From NCBI GenBank assembly GCA_019117125.1, contig DXAL01000015.1, positions 1 to 64,000 of the forward strand: a stretch of DNA of 64,000 nucleotides, given 5' to 3'. This document shows, in pieces, positions 19,264 through 29,866 of the stretch. This DNA comes from Candidatus Mediterraneibacter merdipullorum (GTDB lineage: Bacteria; Bacillota; Clostridia; Lachnospirales; Lachnospiraceae). The notes under the pieces were generated by a model. It saw nothing but the letters and a program-made list of their open reading frames with translations. It made no database searches and was not told the origin of the DNA. The position numbers were made by a program, and so were the translations under genes. Each line of letters opens with the position of its first letter. Positions within the stretch are counted from its first letter, which is position 1.

Positions 19264-19548
19264 TGACTGTTTCCCCTTTCCGTTTCGTATCCATATAATA
19301 CGATATATCCATCCAAATATCAACCGTTTTTCTCTAATATATCCATATTTTATCCATTTTATTTTCTTCCATCGTGCAGAGAAACTTCTGTTTTTCTCGA
19401 AAAGTATTGAAAATCAGCCGAATTTATAGCAGACTATATTAAATATGATGTTTGGGTCAAAAGAGGGCTTTACGAAATGACAGCAGAAATCACCACATAC
19501 ATAGCATAATTCTGCCCTTTTTTCCTATCAAACTGAAAACCACGCAAA

Positions 19549-19605
19549 ACAGAAGGCGTATTATGTCCGATTTATAACGGACTGGATGCGTCTTTTTCTA
19601 TTTTG
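19549..19605 (+). terminator. terminator/attenuator-like hairpin in front of a surface-protein remnant
   Basis: agaaggcgtattatgtccgatttataacggactggatgcgtctttttctatttt: nested stems aaggcgtat/atgcgtctt and gtccg/cggac followed by a T-rich tract. Confidence 0.5.
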
Positions 19606-19639
19606 CATTAAAAATCTATAGAAGGGACGGAGCAAAGCG

Positions 19640-19740
19640 ATGAAAGCAAAGAAACGATTTTGGGGTATGGTGCTGGCAATCTGCCTTGTGGCGGGACTTA
19701 TGCCGAGAACTGCTTTGGCGGCGGGAACAGACACAGGAAA
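19640..19740 (+). pseudogene. truncated secreted surface protein (signal peptide only)
   Basis: MKAKKRFWGMVLAICLVAGLMPRTALAAGTDTGKA is a complete Sec signal peptide; the following sequence lacks a recognisable domain. Confidence 0.5.
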
Positions 19741-19873
19741 GGCAAGAGAAAATAGAACAGATAAATCAGCTATGCGCCCTGGGGAATGCAACGCCACGGG
19801 GCGCATTTGCTATCCCTGTCTAAATCATACATTTCGTCCTCACTCGCCTGCCGCCACACTGCAGTCAGGGCAT

Positions 19874-19908
19874 AAAAAATCGCCGCCTGCAGTCAGGTGA
19901 CGATTTTT
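19874..19908. terminator. bidirectional terminator downstream of the toxin gene
   Basis: aaaaaatcgccgcctg-cagt-caggtgacgattttt. Confidence 0.7.
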
Positions 19909-19925
19909 CTTCTGATATTCTGTTG

Positions 19926-20243
19926 TCAGTGAATGAGCCAACTATAATCCTTGCGGCAGTCAAGGATATATTCTACATAAACCGTATCATCCTGGATTTG
20001 GTAAAGGACAAAATACCACTTCTCAACAAACATCTTGTGATATTTATTCGGCGTGATATACAGTTCCTCAAAGTAAGGGAAACGCTGCGGCATCTGCTTT
20101 AGAGAGCGCATCGCCGCCATAATCTCTTTTTTCTTTGCCGCCGCTGCCTCTTTATTGACCTGCGCCATAAAGCGTATATGCGTTCCTAACATCCTTTTTG
20201 CCCTGTCGGAAACAATGACTTTGTATTTGCTGTTTGATACCAT
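19926..20243 (-). CDS. RelE/ParE-superfamily toxin
   Basis: YKVIVSDRAKRMLGTHIRFMAQVNKEAAAAKKKEIMAAMRSLKQMPQRFPYFEE...KWYFVLYQIQDDTVYVEYILDCRKDY. Confidence 0.85.
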   Translation of the reverse strand: MVSNSKYKVIVSDRAKRMLGTHIRFMAQVNKEAAAAKKKEIMAAMRSLKQMPQRFPYFEELYITPNKYHKMFVEKWYFVLYQIQDDTVYVEYILDCRKDYSWLIH

Positions 20244-20246
20244 ACG

Positions 20247-20519
20247 CTATACCTCCGCAATCACTTCATCCAGATAAGCGTCCAGTTCATCAAGCGTACA
20301 GCCAGTTCTTCCCGCCATCCTGTCCTCCTCAACCGCAAGCAGTTCCTCACGGAGTTTCAGCATCTTCTCCCTGCGGTTAAAGGTTTCCATATCCATAACG
20401 ACCAAATCTCCCTCGCCATTCTTGGTAAGGAAAACCGGCTCTGCGGTCTTTCTGCACATTTCGGCAATCTCGTTGTAATTCTGGCGGATTGCTGCAGATG
20501 GACGAATAATCATAGCCAC
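20247..20519 (-). CDS. Phd/YefM-family antitoxin
   Basis: IIRPSAAIRQNYNEIAEMCRKTAEPVFLTKNGEGDLVVMDMETFNRRE; directly upstream of the RelE-like gene. Confidence 0.87.
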   Translation of the reverse strand: MAMIIRPSAAIRQNYNEIAEMCRKTAEPVFLTKNGEGDLVVMDMETFNRREKMLKLREELLAVEEDRMAGRTGCTLDELDAYLDEVIAEV

Positions 20520-20616
20520 ACCTCCTGTTTTGCATTTGGTAGTATTATTCTAACCATATTGTACTCGTTTTGTGCTACCATTTCAATATGCACAGATATA
20601 TTTTGCACAGAAATAT

Positions 20617-21474
20617 TTACAAATTACAATCGCAGAAATATTTACAATTTATAATCGTTTCAAGGTCATACAGATACAATCCTTCTGATTTCCCGGCTTC
20701 TTCTCTCAACTTGTCGTCAAAACCGGATTCGGAAAACAGGGCATACCAGAACTTCGCTTTTCCTTTCAGGGGAGAAAGTTTTGCTGCTGTATCCAGGTAC
20801 TCCTTCGCATCTTTTCCGACTGCGAGCAGGTCAATCTCCGTTTCAGCCACTCTGAGCCTGCTGTCCGTACTATTGTCACGGACGGTGGTCTTCCCCCACC
20901 AGCGCCCCATCTTTGTATACCGAAACGGCAGGGCATTTTTCTTCTGCTGTTCCCGGACAAATTCTCTGCAGATGTCTTCAAACACAGGCGAGGCGAACTC
21001 ATGCAGCGCAGGCTCTACGAGATAATCATAAACGCCTTCTGTATCCCCATCCTCAAGCTGTGAAATATTTGCATATCCAAATGCATACCAGAAGCGGAAG
21101 AAATTGTCAGTCAGCCGGTAACGTCCGCGATTGATATTTGCCCGCTCTTTTATTCCGGTATCAACCGAAAACTCACGCTCCACAATTCCCAGTTCTATCA
21201 GGTTTTTCAGATAGACACTTGTTTTTGAGGTGTCTTCTACAAGGGATTTCCGGCTGATGTCATTCAGCCTCGTATTGCCGAGTGCGATTGCCTCGATAAT
21301 GGAATTGTAGATGGGAGTCTCCCGGAGTTCCTGATGGAGCAGGAATTCTACTTCACTGTAAAGCACGGAACCTTTCGTCAGGATATTTTGTTTGATATTC
21401 TCCGCAATGGAACATTCCGGACGGAACTGATTCAGATAGTGCGGAATACCGCCAAGCACCGCATAGGCAATCAC
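20617..21474 (-). pseudogene. ATP-binding protein (archaeal-type AAA ATPase/DUF234 family), N-terminus with nucleotide-binding core missing
   Basis: Starts at MIAYAVLGGIPHYLNQF, the post-ATPase helical/winged-helix region; C-terminal DUF234 domain is present but there is no Walker A/B. Confidence 0.7.
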
Positions 21475-21713
21475 CTTATCTCTCTTTATCTAATCATGAT
21501 TTACTAAATCCTGATTTGATATTATCGCGCCCGTAAACATATGAATTTTTAAGTGTTTTTTCCGGGCTGGCGCCCTATGTCAAATCACAAGAACCCCCTG
21601 CGAAAAATGCAAGCACTCTCGAATGGTGTACTTCGCCGTGCGCAACTTCGGTTCCGCGGTTTCACCGCTTCACCTCAGTCGCGGGCTGGCGCCCTATACG
21701 AAAACAGAAAAAG

Positions 21714-21745
21714 ATTCCGGGAAGAATGTAAACACTCTTCCCGAA
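21714..21745 (-). terminator. terminator downstream of the ABC efflux operon
   Basis: Minus strand ttcgggaaga-gtgtttacat-tcttcccggaatctttttc. Confidence 0.7.
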
Positions 21746-21778
21746 ACCTTTCCTGTTTTCACGCACGGCTTGTTGCCG

Positions 21779-23707
21779 TCACGAAAGCTCCAGTTTCCCT
21801 GTATAGAGCTGATAGTAGGTTCCTTTGAGTTTGAGGAGTTCGTCGTGTGTGCCTCTTTCGATGATGCGCCCGTGTTCGAGCACCATGATGGCATCGCTGT
21901 TGCGTATCGTCGAGAGTCTGTGGGCGATGACGAATACGGTCCTGCCTTTCATCAGGTTATCCATGCCCTGCTGGACAATCTGCTCGGTCCTGGTATCGAT
22001 GGAGGATGTCGCCTCATCGAGGATGAGCACCGGCGGGTCTGCGATGGCAGCGCGGGCAATGGCAAGGAGCTGTCTCTGACCCTGGGACAGTTCTTCTCCG
22101 TCGCCGCTCAAGTGAGTGTCATACCCCTGGGGCAGCATGCGGATGAACCCGTCTGCATGGGCAAGTTTTGCAGCCTTTACCACTTCTTCGTCGGTGGCAT
22201 CCAGCTTTCCGTACCGGATATTGTCTTTGATGGTCCCGGTGAAGAGATGGGTATCCTGGAGCACGATGCCCAGTGAATGGCGCAGGTCCGCCTTCTTTAT
22301 TTTATTGATATTAATGTCGTCGTACCGTATCTTTCCGTCCGCCACATCGTAGAACCGGTTGATGAGGTTCGTGATGGTGGTCTTGCCCGCGCCGGTAGAG
22401 CCGACGAAGGCAATCTTCTGCCCGGGCTTCGCGTACAGAGTCAGGTCATGGAGCACCATATGGTCCGGCGTGTACCCGAAGGTCATGTCGTAGAACCGCA
22501 CATCGCCTTTTAATTCCTGATACGTGATGGTCCCGTCCGCCTGATGGGGATGCTTCCACGCCCACAGACCGGTGCGCTCTTTGCATTCCGTAAGGCTTCC
22601 GTCTTCCTGCCGCTTCGCGTTGACGAGCGTCACATAACCGTCGTCCACTTCCGGCTCCTCATCCATCATGTTGAAGATACGCTCTGCTCCGGCAAGCGCC
22701 ATGATGATGGAGTTGAACTGCTGCGCCACCTGCATGAAGGGCTGGGTAAAGCTCTTGGTGAACTGCAGGTAGGATGCCATGACGCCCAGCGTGATATTGC
22801 CGATGCCCGCCACGGACAGGAATCCACCGAACACGGCTGTGAGCACGAACTGGAGGTTCCCCAGGTTTCCGATGATGGGTCCCATCATGCTGGCAAATGT
22901 ATGCGCCCTGGATGCGCTCGTAAAGAGTTCCTCGTTCAGTTCGTCAAACTCCCGCTCTGATATCTTCTCGTGGTTGAATACTTTGATGACTCTCTGCCCG
23001 TTCATCCGCTCCTCGACGAATCCGGTGATGTTGGCAAGGTCGAGCTGCTGGCGGATGAAATATTTCCCGCTGTTCCCCGTGACGACCCGGGAGACCACGG
23101 TCATCACCAGTATCATCAACACGGCGAGCGCCGTCAGGATGGGGCTTAAGACCAGCATGGAGATAAAGGTCACCACAATGGTAAACGCCGACATGAGCAC
23201 CTGGGGGATGGACTGGTTTATCATCTGCCGGAGGGTATCCGTGTCATTCGTGTAAAGACTCATGATGGAGCCGTTGGTATTCTGGTCGAAGTAGCGGATG
23301 GGCAGCGTCTGCATGTGCTCGAACATCTCGTCGCGGACACGCTTCAGCACGCCCTGCCCGATTATGACCATCATCCTGCTGTAGATAAATGTAGAGATGA
23401 CGCCGCACAGGAAGATGGTCCCGAGTATCATGAGCGCCTGATACAGTTCCGTATAATCCGGGTTCTGCTGCCCAATCAGCGGGATGATAAAGTCATCCAG
23501 AAGGAATTTCAGCGACAGCGATACGGATATCGACGCCACCGAACTCATCAAGATGCAGATGAGCACGATGATGAACTGCACCTTATAGGTCCCGACTACA
23601 TAGCCGAGCAGACGCTTCGCCGTCTTGATGGTGCCCTTTGTGACTGCCGGACCGCCGCCGGCTCTCTGTTTCACCGGGTGTACCGTAGTGTTTGTCGATT
23701 CACTCAT
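21779..23707 (-). CDS. heterodimeric ABC exporter, permease/ATPase subunit
   Basis: TM domain plus FVGSTGAGKTTITNLINRFYD, LSQGQRQLLAIARA, LILDEATSSIDTRTE. Confidence 0.93.
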   Translation of the reverse strand: MSESTNTTVHPVKQRAGGGPAVTKGTIKTAKRLLGYVVGTYKVQFIIVLICILMSSVASISVSLSLKFLLDDFIIPLIGQQNPDYTELYQALMILGTIFLCGVISTFIYSRMMVIIGQGVLKRVRDEMFEHMQTLPIRYFDQNTNGSIMSLYTNDTDTLRQMINQSIPQVLMSAFTIVVTFISMLVLSPILTALAVLMILVMTVVSRVVTGNSGKYFIRQQLDLANITGFVEERMNGQRVIKVFNHEKISEREFDELNEELFTSASRAHTFASMMGPIIGNLGNLQFVLTAVFGGFLSVAGIGNITLGVMASYLQFTKSFTQPFMQVAQQFNSIIMALAGAERIFNMMDEEPEVDDGYVTLVNAKRQEDGSLTECKERTGLWAWKHPHQADGTITYQELKGDVRFYDMTFGYTPDHMVLHDLTLYAKPGQKIAFVGSTGAGKTTITNLINRFYDVADGKIRYDDININKIKKADLRHSLGIVLQDTHLFTGTIKDNIRYGKLDATDEEVVKAAKLAHADGFIRMLPQGYDTHLSGDGEELSQGQRQLLAIARAAIADPPVLILDEATSSIDTRTEQIVQQGMDNLMKGRTVFVIAHRLSTIRNSDAIMVLEHGRIIERGTHDELLKLKGTYYQLYTGKLELS

Positions 23708-25433
23708 CGTCCGCGCCTCCTTTCACCTGTGATTCATATACTTCCCTGTAGATATCGTTCGTCTTCAGAAGTTCTTCGGATGTGCCGATGCCGTTGATCT
23801 CGCCGTTGTCCATGACAATGATGACATCCGCATCTTCCACGGAAGAAATCCTCTGGGCGATGATGATTTTCGTCGTATCCGGTATCTCCTCGCGGAACGC
23901 CTGGCGTATCAGGGCGTCTGTCCTTGTATCCACCGCGCTGGTGGAATCGTCCAGGATGAGTATCTTCGGCTTCTTCAGAAGCGCACGCGCGATACAGAGC
24001 CGCTGCTTCTGACCGCCGGATACGTTGTTTCCGCCTTCCACGATCATCGTGTCATATCCCGCCGGGAACTCCCGGATAAATCCGTCCGCCTGCGCCAGAC
24101 GGCAGACTCTCTGCACTTCCTCGTCCGTGGCGTTCTCATCGCCCCAGCGGATGTTGTCATAGATGCTTCCTGTGAAAAGGACATTTTTCTGCAGCACCAT
24201 GGACACCTGGTCGCGCAGCGCCTCCAGTCCGTACCTGCGCACATCCACGCCGCCGACTTTCACGCTTCCTCCGGTCACGTCATACAGCCTCGGGATGAGC
24301 TGCACGAGGGTGGACTTGGCGCTTCCGGTTCCGCCGATGATGCCGACGATCTGTCCACTCTTAATATGAAGGCTTACATCCTTCAGGGACAGGTTGCCGC
24401 CCTCTCCCGCATAGCTGAAATCCACGTGGTCGAAATCGATATCGCCGTTCGCCACTTCCATGACCGCATCCGAAGCGTCCTCCATCTCCGGCACCTCGTC
24501 CAGCACTTCCGTGATACGGTCCGTGGACGCCTCCGCAATCATAATCATCGTGAATACGAAGGTAACCATCATAAGCGACATAAGTATCTGGAGCGCATAC
24601 ACGATGACGCTCGTCAGCTCTCCGGTCTGCATCGTTCCGGTGATGATGCTCTCGCCGCCTATCAGCACCATGATGATGACGACCGCATAGACGGTAAACT
24701 GCATGATGGGAGAGTTCCACGCCACAATCTTCTCTGCCTTTGTGAACAGTTTGAAGACGATGGTGGAGACTTTTCCGAACTTCTCCACTTCATGGTCGCC
24801 GCGGACATAGGCTTTTACCACCCTTGCCGCATTGACATTTTCCTGCACCGTATTGTTGAGCACATCGTACTCGTCAAACACCTGGATAAAATGCGGATGC
24901 GCCATCTTCGCAATCCCAATCAGCGCACCGCCCAGGATGGGCACCGTGATGAGCATGATGACCGCAATCTTCACGCTGATGGTCATCGTCATGATAAGCG
25001 ACAGGATAATCATGATGGGCGCACGCGCCAGCAGGCGGATGGTGAACATGTACGCCATCTGCACATTGGTGATATCCGTCGTCATCCTCGTCACAAGGCT
25101 TGACGTGGAGAAATGGTCGATGTTCCCGAAGGAAAACTCCTGTACTTTATAAAAAATATCGTGGCGCAGGTTCTTCGCATAGCCTGACGAAGCGATTGCG
25201 CCCAGCTGTCCCGCCTTTGCTCCGAAAAAAAGGGCAAGTACAGCCAGAAAAATCAGAAGAAGCCCTATCTTGATAATATATCCCATGTCGCCGTTCATGA
25301 TGCCGACGTCGATGATGCGTGCCATCAAAAGGGGGATGAGCACTTCCATCAGCACCTCAAGACAGACGAGCAGCGGCGTCAGAAAAGATTCGCGCTTATA
25401 TTCCCTGACGGAACGAAGTAATTTTCTATTCAT
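23700..25433 (-). CDS. heterodimeric ABC exporter, permease/ATPase subunit
   Basis: TM domain plus [53 protein letters not shown]; overlaps the partner gene. Confidence 0.93.
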   Translation of the reverse strand: MNRKLLRSVREYKRESFLTPLLVCLEVLMEVLIPLLMARIIDVGIMNGDMGYIIKIGLLLIFLAVLALFFGAKAGQLGAIASSGYAKNLRHDIFYKVQEFSFGNIDHFSTSSLVTRMTTDITNVQMAYMFTIRLLARAPIMIILSLIMTMTISVKIAVIMLITVPILGGALIGIAKMAHPHFIQVFDEYDVLNNTVQENVNAARVVKAYVRGDHEVEKFGKVSTIVFKLFTKAEKIVAWNSPIMQFTVYAVVIIMVLIGGESIITGTMQTGELTSVIVYALQILMSLMMVTFVFTMIMIAEASTDRITEVLDEVPEMEDASDAVMEVANGDIDFDHVDFSYAGEGGNLSLKDVSLHIKSGQIVGIIGGTGSAKSTLVQLIPRLYDVTGGSVKVGGVDVRRYGLEALRDQVSMVLQKNVLFTGSIYDNIRWGDENATDEEVQRVCRLAQADGFIREFPAGYDTMIVEGGNNVSGGQKQRLCIARALLKKPKILILDDSTSAVDTRTDALIRQAFREEIPDTTKIIIAQRISSVEDADVIIVMDNGEINGIGTSEELLKTNDIYREVYESQVKGGADDE

Positions 25434-25923
25434 GGTCTGTTATCTCCTCTCTTCTTTTTTCATCACCTGACAAATTTTCCGACATCTGCTCCAGCACTTC
25501 CCTGCAGACGGCGAGCTTCTCTTCCGGGATGCCTCCCGCCAGAAGTTTCTCGATATAACGGATGTTCTCGAGGATGTGTTCCCGGACGCCCACCGCCTTC
25601 TTCGTAGGCGTCAGCTTCTTCAGGCGCGCGTCGCGCTCCACAGGCTCCCGGACGATGAACCCGTTCTTTTCCAGTATCTGCAGCGTACCCGTCGCCGTAG
25701 ACCTGCGTATCTGAAATTCTTTCTCCACATCCTTCTGGTAGATATCCCGTTTCAGGGATTCAAAAAGGATGTAGTGGAGCACGAGCCTCTGCATGTTCGT
25801 CGTCAGGCTGTCCTCGCATTCGTCGAGGCACATCTGGCGCTTGAGCTGGTGGGAAAGTGTGTTGATGAGCCTTCCCACATCATGTCCGCATTCGCATGCT
25901 CCCGGGGGTGCTTTCCTGCACAT
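25426..25923 (-). CDS. MarR-family transcriptional regulator
   Basis: QKDVEKEFQIRRSTATGTLQILEKNGFIVREPVERDARLKKLTPTKKA winged helix; first gene of the ABC operon. Confidence 0.85.
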   Translation of the reverse strand: MCRKAPPGACECGHDVGRLINTLSHQLKRQMCLDECEDSLTTNMQRLVLHYILFESLKRDIYQKDVEKEFQIRRSTATGTLQILEKNGFIVREPVERDARLKKLTPTKKAVGVREHILENIRYIEKLLAGGIPEEKLAVCREVLEQMSENLSGDEKRREEITDHE

Positions 25924-26185
25924 CCTGCGTCTCCGTCCTTTCCTGTGAATTTAATTTGTTCGGTAACTAACAATACAGTATATGCGGTTCTTTTTTTATT
26001 GTCAATCCTTTATTTTTCACTGTCCGGAAGGTTTTTTCCGGGCAAAAATGACACATTTTACAAGGCGTTAGAAAAATATGGGATTTTTTAACGAAAATAT
26101 TTCATATTCCAAACAAAAAGTGTGGAAATGTTACAAAAAAATATGTATAATTATAGAATAGTAAGTATGAAAGAGAGGGCTCATT

Positions 26186-27325
26186 ATGAAGCAAAATAAC
26201 ATGTTAGCTATGATCTTAGCTGGCGGCCGCGGTTCTCGCCTTCACGACCTGACGAAGAAAGTGGCAAAACCGGCTGTTTCATACGGCGGGAAATACCGCA
26301 TCATTGATTTCCCACTGAGCAACTGTGCGAATAGTGGAATCGATGTTGTCGGCGTTCTGACGCAGTATGAGTCTGTTCTCCTGAACAGTTACGTCGCAGC
26401 GGGACGGCGCTGGGGTCTGGACGCAAAGGACAGCGGCGTGTACGTCCTTCCGCCCCGTGAGAAATCCGACGCGGACCTGAACGTATACCGCGGGACTGCC
26501 GATGCGATTTCCCAGAATATCGACTTTATCGATACCTATTCTCCGGAATACCTCCTCATCCTTTCCGGCGACCACATCTACAAGATGAACTACGCGAAGA
26601 TGCTGGCTTACCACAAAGAATGCCAGTCCGACGCGACCATCGCCGTCATCGAAGTGCCGATGAAGGAGGCGAGCCGTTTCGGCATCATGAATACGAACGA
26701 GACGGGACGCATCGTGGAATTCGAGGAGAAACCGGAGCACCCGAAGAGCAATCTCGCTTCCATGGGCATCTACATCTTCAACTGGAAGATGCTGCGCAAG
26801 ATGCTCCAGGCAGATATGAAGAATCCGGATTCCAGCCATGACTTCGGAAAGGACATCATCCCTGAGCTCTTAAACGAAGGCAAAAACGTCTACGCATACA
26901 AATACAAAGGCTACTGGAAGGACGTGGGAACGATCGATTCCCTCTGGGAGGCGAACATGGACCTGCTCAGCAAGAACAACGAGCTCGACCTGCACGACTC
27001 CACATGGAAGATTTATACGGAAGATGTAACGTCTCTGCCGCAGTACATCGGCGCTGACGCAGTCATCAACAAGGCGTTCATCACACAGGGCTGCGTGGTG
27101 GACGGTGAAGTCCGCAACTCCGTGCTCTTCACCAATGCAAAAGTAGCCGCAGGCGCAAAGGTCATCGACAGTGTTCTGATGCCCGGCGCGGAAGTGGCAG
27201 AAGGCGCCGTCGTCACGCGCGCCCTCGTAGCGGACGGCATCAAGATTGGCAAAAATGCCGTTGTCGGCAGTGCGGGCAGCGAGAATATCGAACTCGTCGC
27301 AAAACGTGTAAAGGGGGACGAATAA
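26186..27325 (+). CDS. glgC: glucose-1-phosphate adenylyltransferase
   Basis: [47 protein letters not shown]. Confidence 0.96.
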   Translation: MKQNNMLAMILAGGRGSRLHDLTKKVAKPAVSYGGKYRIIDFPLSNCANSGIDVVGVLTQYESVLLNSYVAAGRRWGLDAKDSGVYVLPPREKSDADLNVYRGTADAISQNIDFIDTYSPEYLLILSGDHIYKMNYAKMLAYHKECQSDATIAVIEVPMKEASRFGIMNTNETGRIVEFEEKPEHPKSNLASMGIYIFNWKMLRKMLQADMKNPDSSHDFGKDIIPELLNEGKNVYAYKYKGYWKDVGTIDSLWEANMDLLSKNNELDLHDSTWKIYTEDVTSLPQYIGADAVINKAFITQGCVVDGEVRNSVLFTNAKVAAGAKVIDSVLMPGAEVAEGAVVTRALVADGIKIGKNAVVGSAGSENIELVAKRVKGDE

Positions 27326-27326
27326 T

Positions 27327-28442
27327 ATGTATAAGGCATTTGGCATCATTAATTTCGCCGGAAATCACATACAGGTAAACGGAGTTCAGGACTACCGTCC
27401 GGTAGGAGCGTTCTCGTTCCTCGGAAGATACCGCATCATCGATTTCCCGATATCCAACATGAGCAACAGCGGCATCGACAACATCCAGGTCTACGTGCGC
27501 AGGAAGCCCCGCTCCCTGACCGAGCATCTGGGCACCGGACGCCACTACAACATCAACTCCAAGCGCGGCAAGCTCAATATCATGTACGCGGAAGACGGAC
27601 AGGTCGGCAATATCTACAGCACGGACATCGCCGCGTACATCGACAACCTAGACTGCATCGAGCGGATGTCACAGCCCTACGTGGTCATCGCTCCGAGCTA
27701 TATGATTTACACGGCGGACTACAGTGAGTTCTTAAACGCCCACGTGGAGTCAGGCGCAGACATCTCCATGATGTACCACACCGTGGACAACGCAAAGGAA
27801 GCGTTCCTCGCATGCGACACGCTCAACATCAACAAGCAGAAGGGCGTGCTCTCCATCGAGCCCAACCGCGGAAATGCAAAGAACCGGAACATCTCCATGG
27901 ATACTTATGTCATGAGCAAGGAACTGTTCCTGGACCTCATCACAAAAGCGCACAAGACATCCTCCATGTACACCTTCGCGGACATCCTGGATGAAGGATG
28001 CAAAGACCTGGACATCCGCGCCATCCCCCACAGAGGATATTTCGCGGCGGTCACGGATTTCAAGAGCTACTATGACGCGAACATGTCACTCATCAATCTG
28101 AAGAACGCCATGGACCTCTTCGACGACGAGTGGCCGGTATATACCCGCACCAACGACTCCTGCCCGACGCAGTACTTTGCAGACAGCAAGGTAATATCCT
28201 CCGTCGTCTCCAACGGCTGCCTCATCGACGGCACTGTGGAGAACTCCATCATCGGCAGGGGATGCACCATCAAGCCGGGGGCAGTCGTCAAAAACTGCGT
28301 GATCTCCGCAGACGTCGTCATCGGCAAGGACGTACATATCGAAAACATGATGGTGGACAAACACGCGCGGCTCATCCGCGGCAAACGCATCATCGCATCA
28401 CCGGAGAAACCGGGATATATCCGCCGCAGCGATACGCTGTAA
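27327..28442 (+). CDS. glgD: glucose-1-phosphate adenylyltransferase regulatory subunit GlgD
   Basis: GlgC paralogue lacking the GGRGSRL catalytic loop, immediately downstream of glgC. Confidence 0.93.
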   Translation: MYKAFGIINFAGNHIQVNGVQDYRPVGAFSFLGRYRIIDFPISNMSNSGIDNIQVYVRRKPRSLTEHLGTGRHYNINSKRGKLNIMYAEDGQVGNIYSTDIAAYIDNLDCIERMSQPYVVIAPSYMIYTADYSEFLNAHVESGADISMMYHTVDNAKEAFLACDTLNINKQKGVLSIEPNRGNAKNRNISMDTYVMSKELFLDLITKAHKTSSMYTFADILDEGCKDLDIRAIPHRGYFAAVTDFKSYYDANMSLINLKNAMDLFDDEWPVYTRTNDSCPTQYFADSKVISSVVSNGCLIDGTVENSIIGRGCTIKPGAVVKNCVISADVVIGKDVHIENMMVDKHARLIRGKRIIASPEKPGYIRRSDTL

Positions 28443-28477
28443 GGACAGACCAGTCCCGCATCATACAGGCGGACAAA

Positions 28478-28538
28478 AGACAGGCAGGCAAAAAAACAGG
28501 CAGGCAACAGATTCATTTCTGTTTCCTGCCTGTCTTTC
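28478..28538. terminator. bidirectional terminator between glgD and phoR with duplicated 5' arm
   Basis: aaaagacaggcaggcaaaaaaacaggcaggcaacagattcatttctgtttcctgcctgtctttctttt. Confidence 0.75.
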
Positions 28539-28540
28539 TT

Positions 28541-29866
28541 TTACTTCGCTGCTTTCGGGAACTGCATCCCAATGCGGGTCCCTTTCCCGGGCGCGCTGTC
28601 CACCGTCACCTTTGCCCCGTGGAGCAGGGCTCCGTGCTTCACGATGGAGAGCCCCAGCCCGGTGCCGCCGCGCTCTTTGGAGTGGCTCTTGTCCACCCGG
28701 TAGAACCGCTCGAATATCCGCTCGTGGTGTTCTTCCGGGATGCCGATGCCTGTATCGGACACCGTGACTTTCGGTCCGTCCAGCGTATTTCCCACCCAGA
28801 CGGATACCCGCCCGTTCTCCTGATTGTACTTCACTGCATTCTCACATACATTGTATATCATCTCATCCAGTATCTGACGGATGCCGTAATAGGTCACCGG
28901 CTCCCCGGTCACCTCCATGCGGATATTGCGCTGGGCAGCCTGGGGAGAAAGGCGGCTGATGATTTCCCGCGTGAGCTCATAGAGGTCCACGTTCTGCTTC
29001 TCCAGCTCCACGGATTCCTCGTCCAGTTTGGACAGCTTGATGATATCCTCCACAAGGGTGATGAGCCGGCGGGCTTCTTTGTAGATGCGCTCGGAGAACG
29101 CCGGGATGTCCGCCGGTCTTACCAGTCCGTTCTTCATGATTTCCGCATACCCGGATATGGATGTGAGGGGCGTCTTGAGCTCATGGGAGACATTGGCGGA
29201 AAACTCCTTGCGCATGTTGGAGACCGCTTCCTTCTCCCGGTTCTGCTTATCCATTGCCTGCAGGAACGGCGTCAGCTCCTCATAGGTCCGGTTCTCCAGC
29301 GGATGTTCCAGGTCCAGCTCATAGATAGGGCGGACGAGGCGGCTTGTCTGCCACTTCGCCAGGAACCATGCCAGGAGCATCATGAGGGCTCCCAGTCCGA
29401 TGATGAAGGGAAGGTTGGCCAGGGCGGTCCCGATCAGGCCGTCCATGGATTTGGACACGCGCAGCACGGTCCCGTCATCCAGGAGGAGTGCATAATAATA
29501 CAGCTCCTGCCCTACCGTATCGGACATCCTCACGTCCTCTCCCTCGCCGGAGGCAAAGGCTTCCCGTACTTCCTTCCGGCTGCCGTGGTCCTCCATGGTC
29601 TCCTCGTCCTGCCGGGTGTCATAGAGGACCTGACCGTCCCGGTCTATCTGAGTAACGCGCGTGGTCCAGTCCACGCCGTTCATCTCCTCCAGGTACTCCG
29701 CCCCCGATATGTTGATGGCTGCCCGGATGTAGCGCGCTTCCTGGCGCACTTCGCCTTCGAGCACCGAGAGACTGCTGCTGTATGTAATGAGTGTCAGTAT
29801 GATATAAGAAAGAAGCAGAGTGACGGCGAGCACCGTCACCATGCTTCTCTGTATTCTCTTTCTCAT
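28541..29866 (-). CDS. phoR: PhoR-type sensor histidine kinase
   Basis: FSANVSHELKTPLTSISGYAEIMKNG, NAVKYNQ, DTGIGIPEEHHERIFERFYRVDKSHSKERGGTGLGLSIVKH. Confidence 0.9.
   Translation of the reverse strand: MRKRIQRSMVTVLAVTLLLSYIILTLITYSSSLSVLEGEVRQEARYIRAAINISGAEYLEEMNGVDWTTRVTQIDRDGQVLYDTRQDEETMEDHGSRKEVREAFASGEGEDVRMSDTVGQELYYYALLLDDGTVLRVSKSMDGLIGTALANLPFIIGLGALMMLLAWFLAKWQTSRLVRPIYELDLEHPLENRTYEELTPFLQAMDKQNREKEAVSNMRKEFSANVSHELKTPLTSISGYAEIMKNGLVRPADIPAFSERIYKEARRLITLVEDIIKLSKLDEESVELEKQNVDLYELTREIISRLSPQAAQRNIRMEVTGEPVTYYGIRQILDEMIYNVCENAVKYNQENGRVSVWVGNTLDGPKVTVSDTGIGIPEEHHERIFERFYRVDKSHSKERGGTGLGLSIVKHGALLHGAKVTVDSAPGKGTRIGMQFPKAAK

Noticed and set aside
21623-22276. 217-aa plus-strand ORF (MVYFAVRNFGSAVSPLHLSRGLAPYTKTEK..)
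   Set aside because: Begins in the repeat-like intergenic region and continues antisense into the ABC exporter; not a credible gene.
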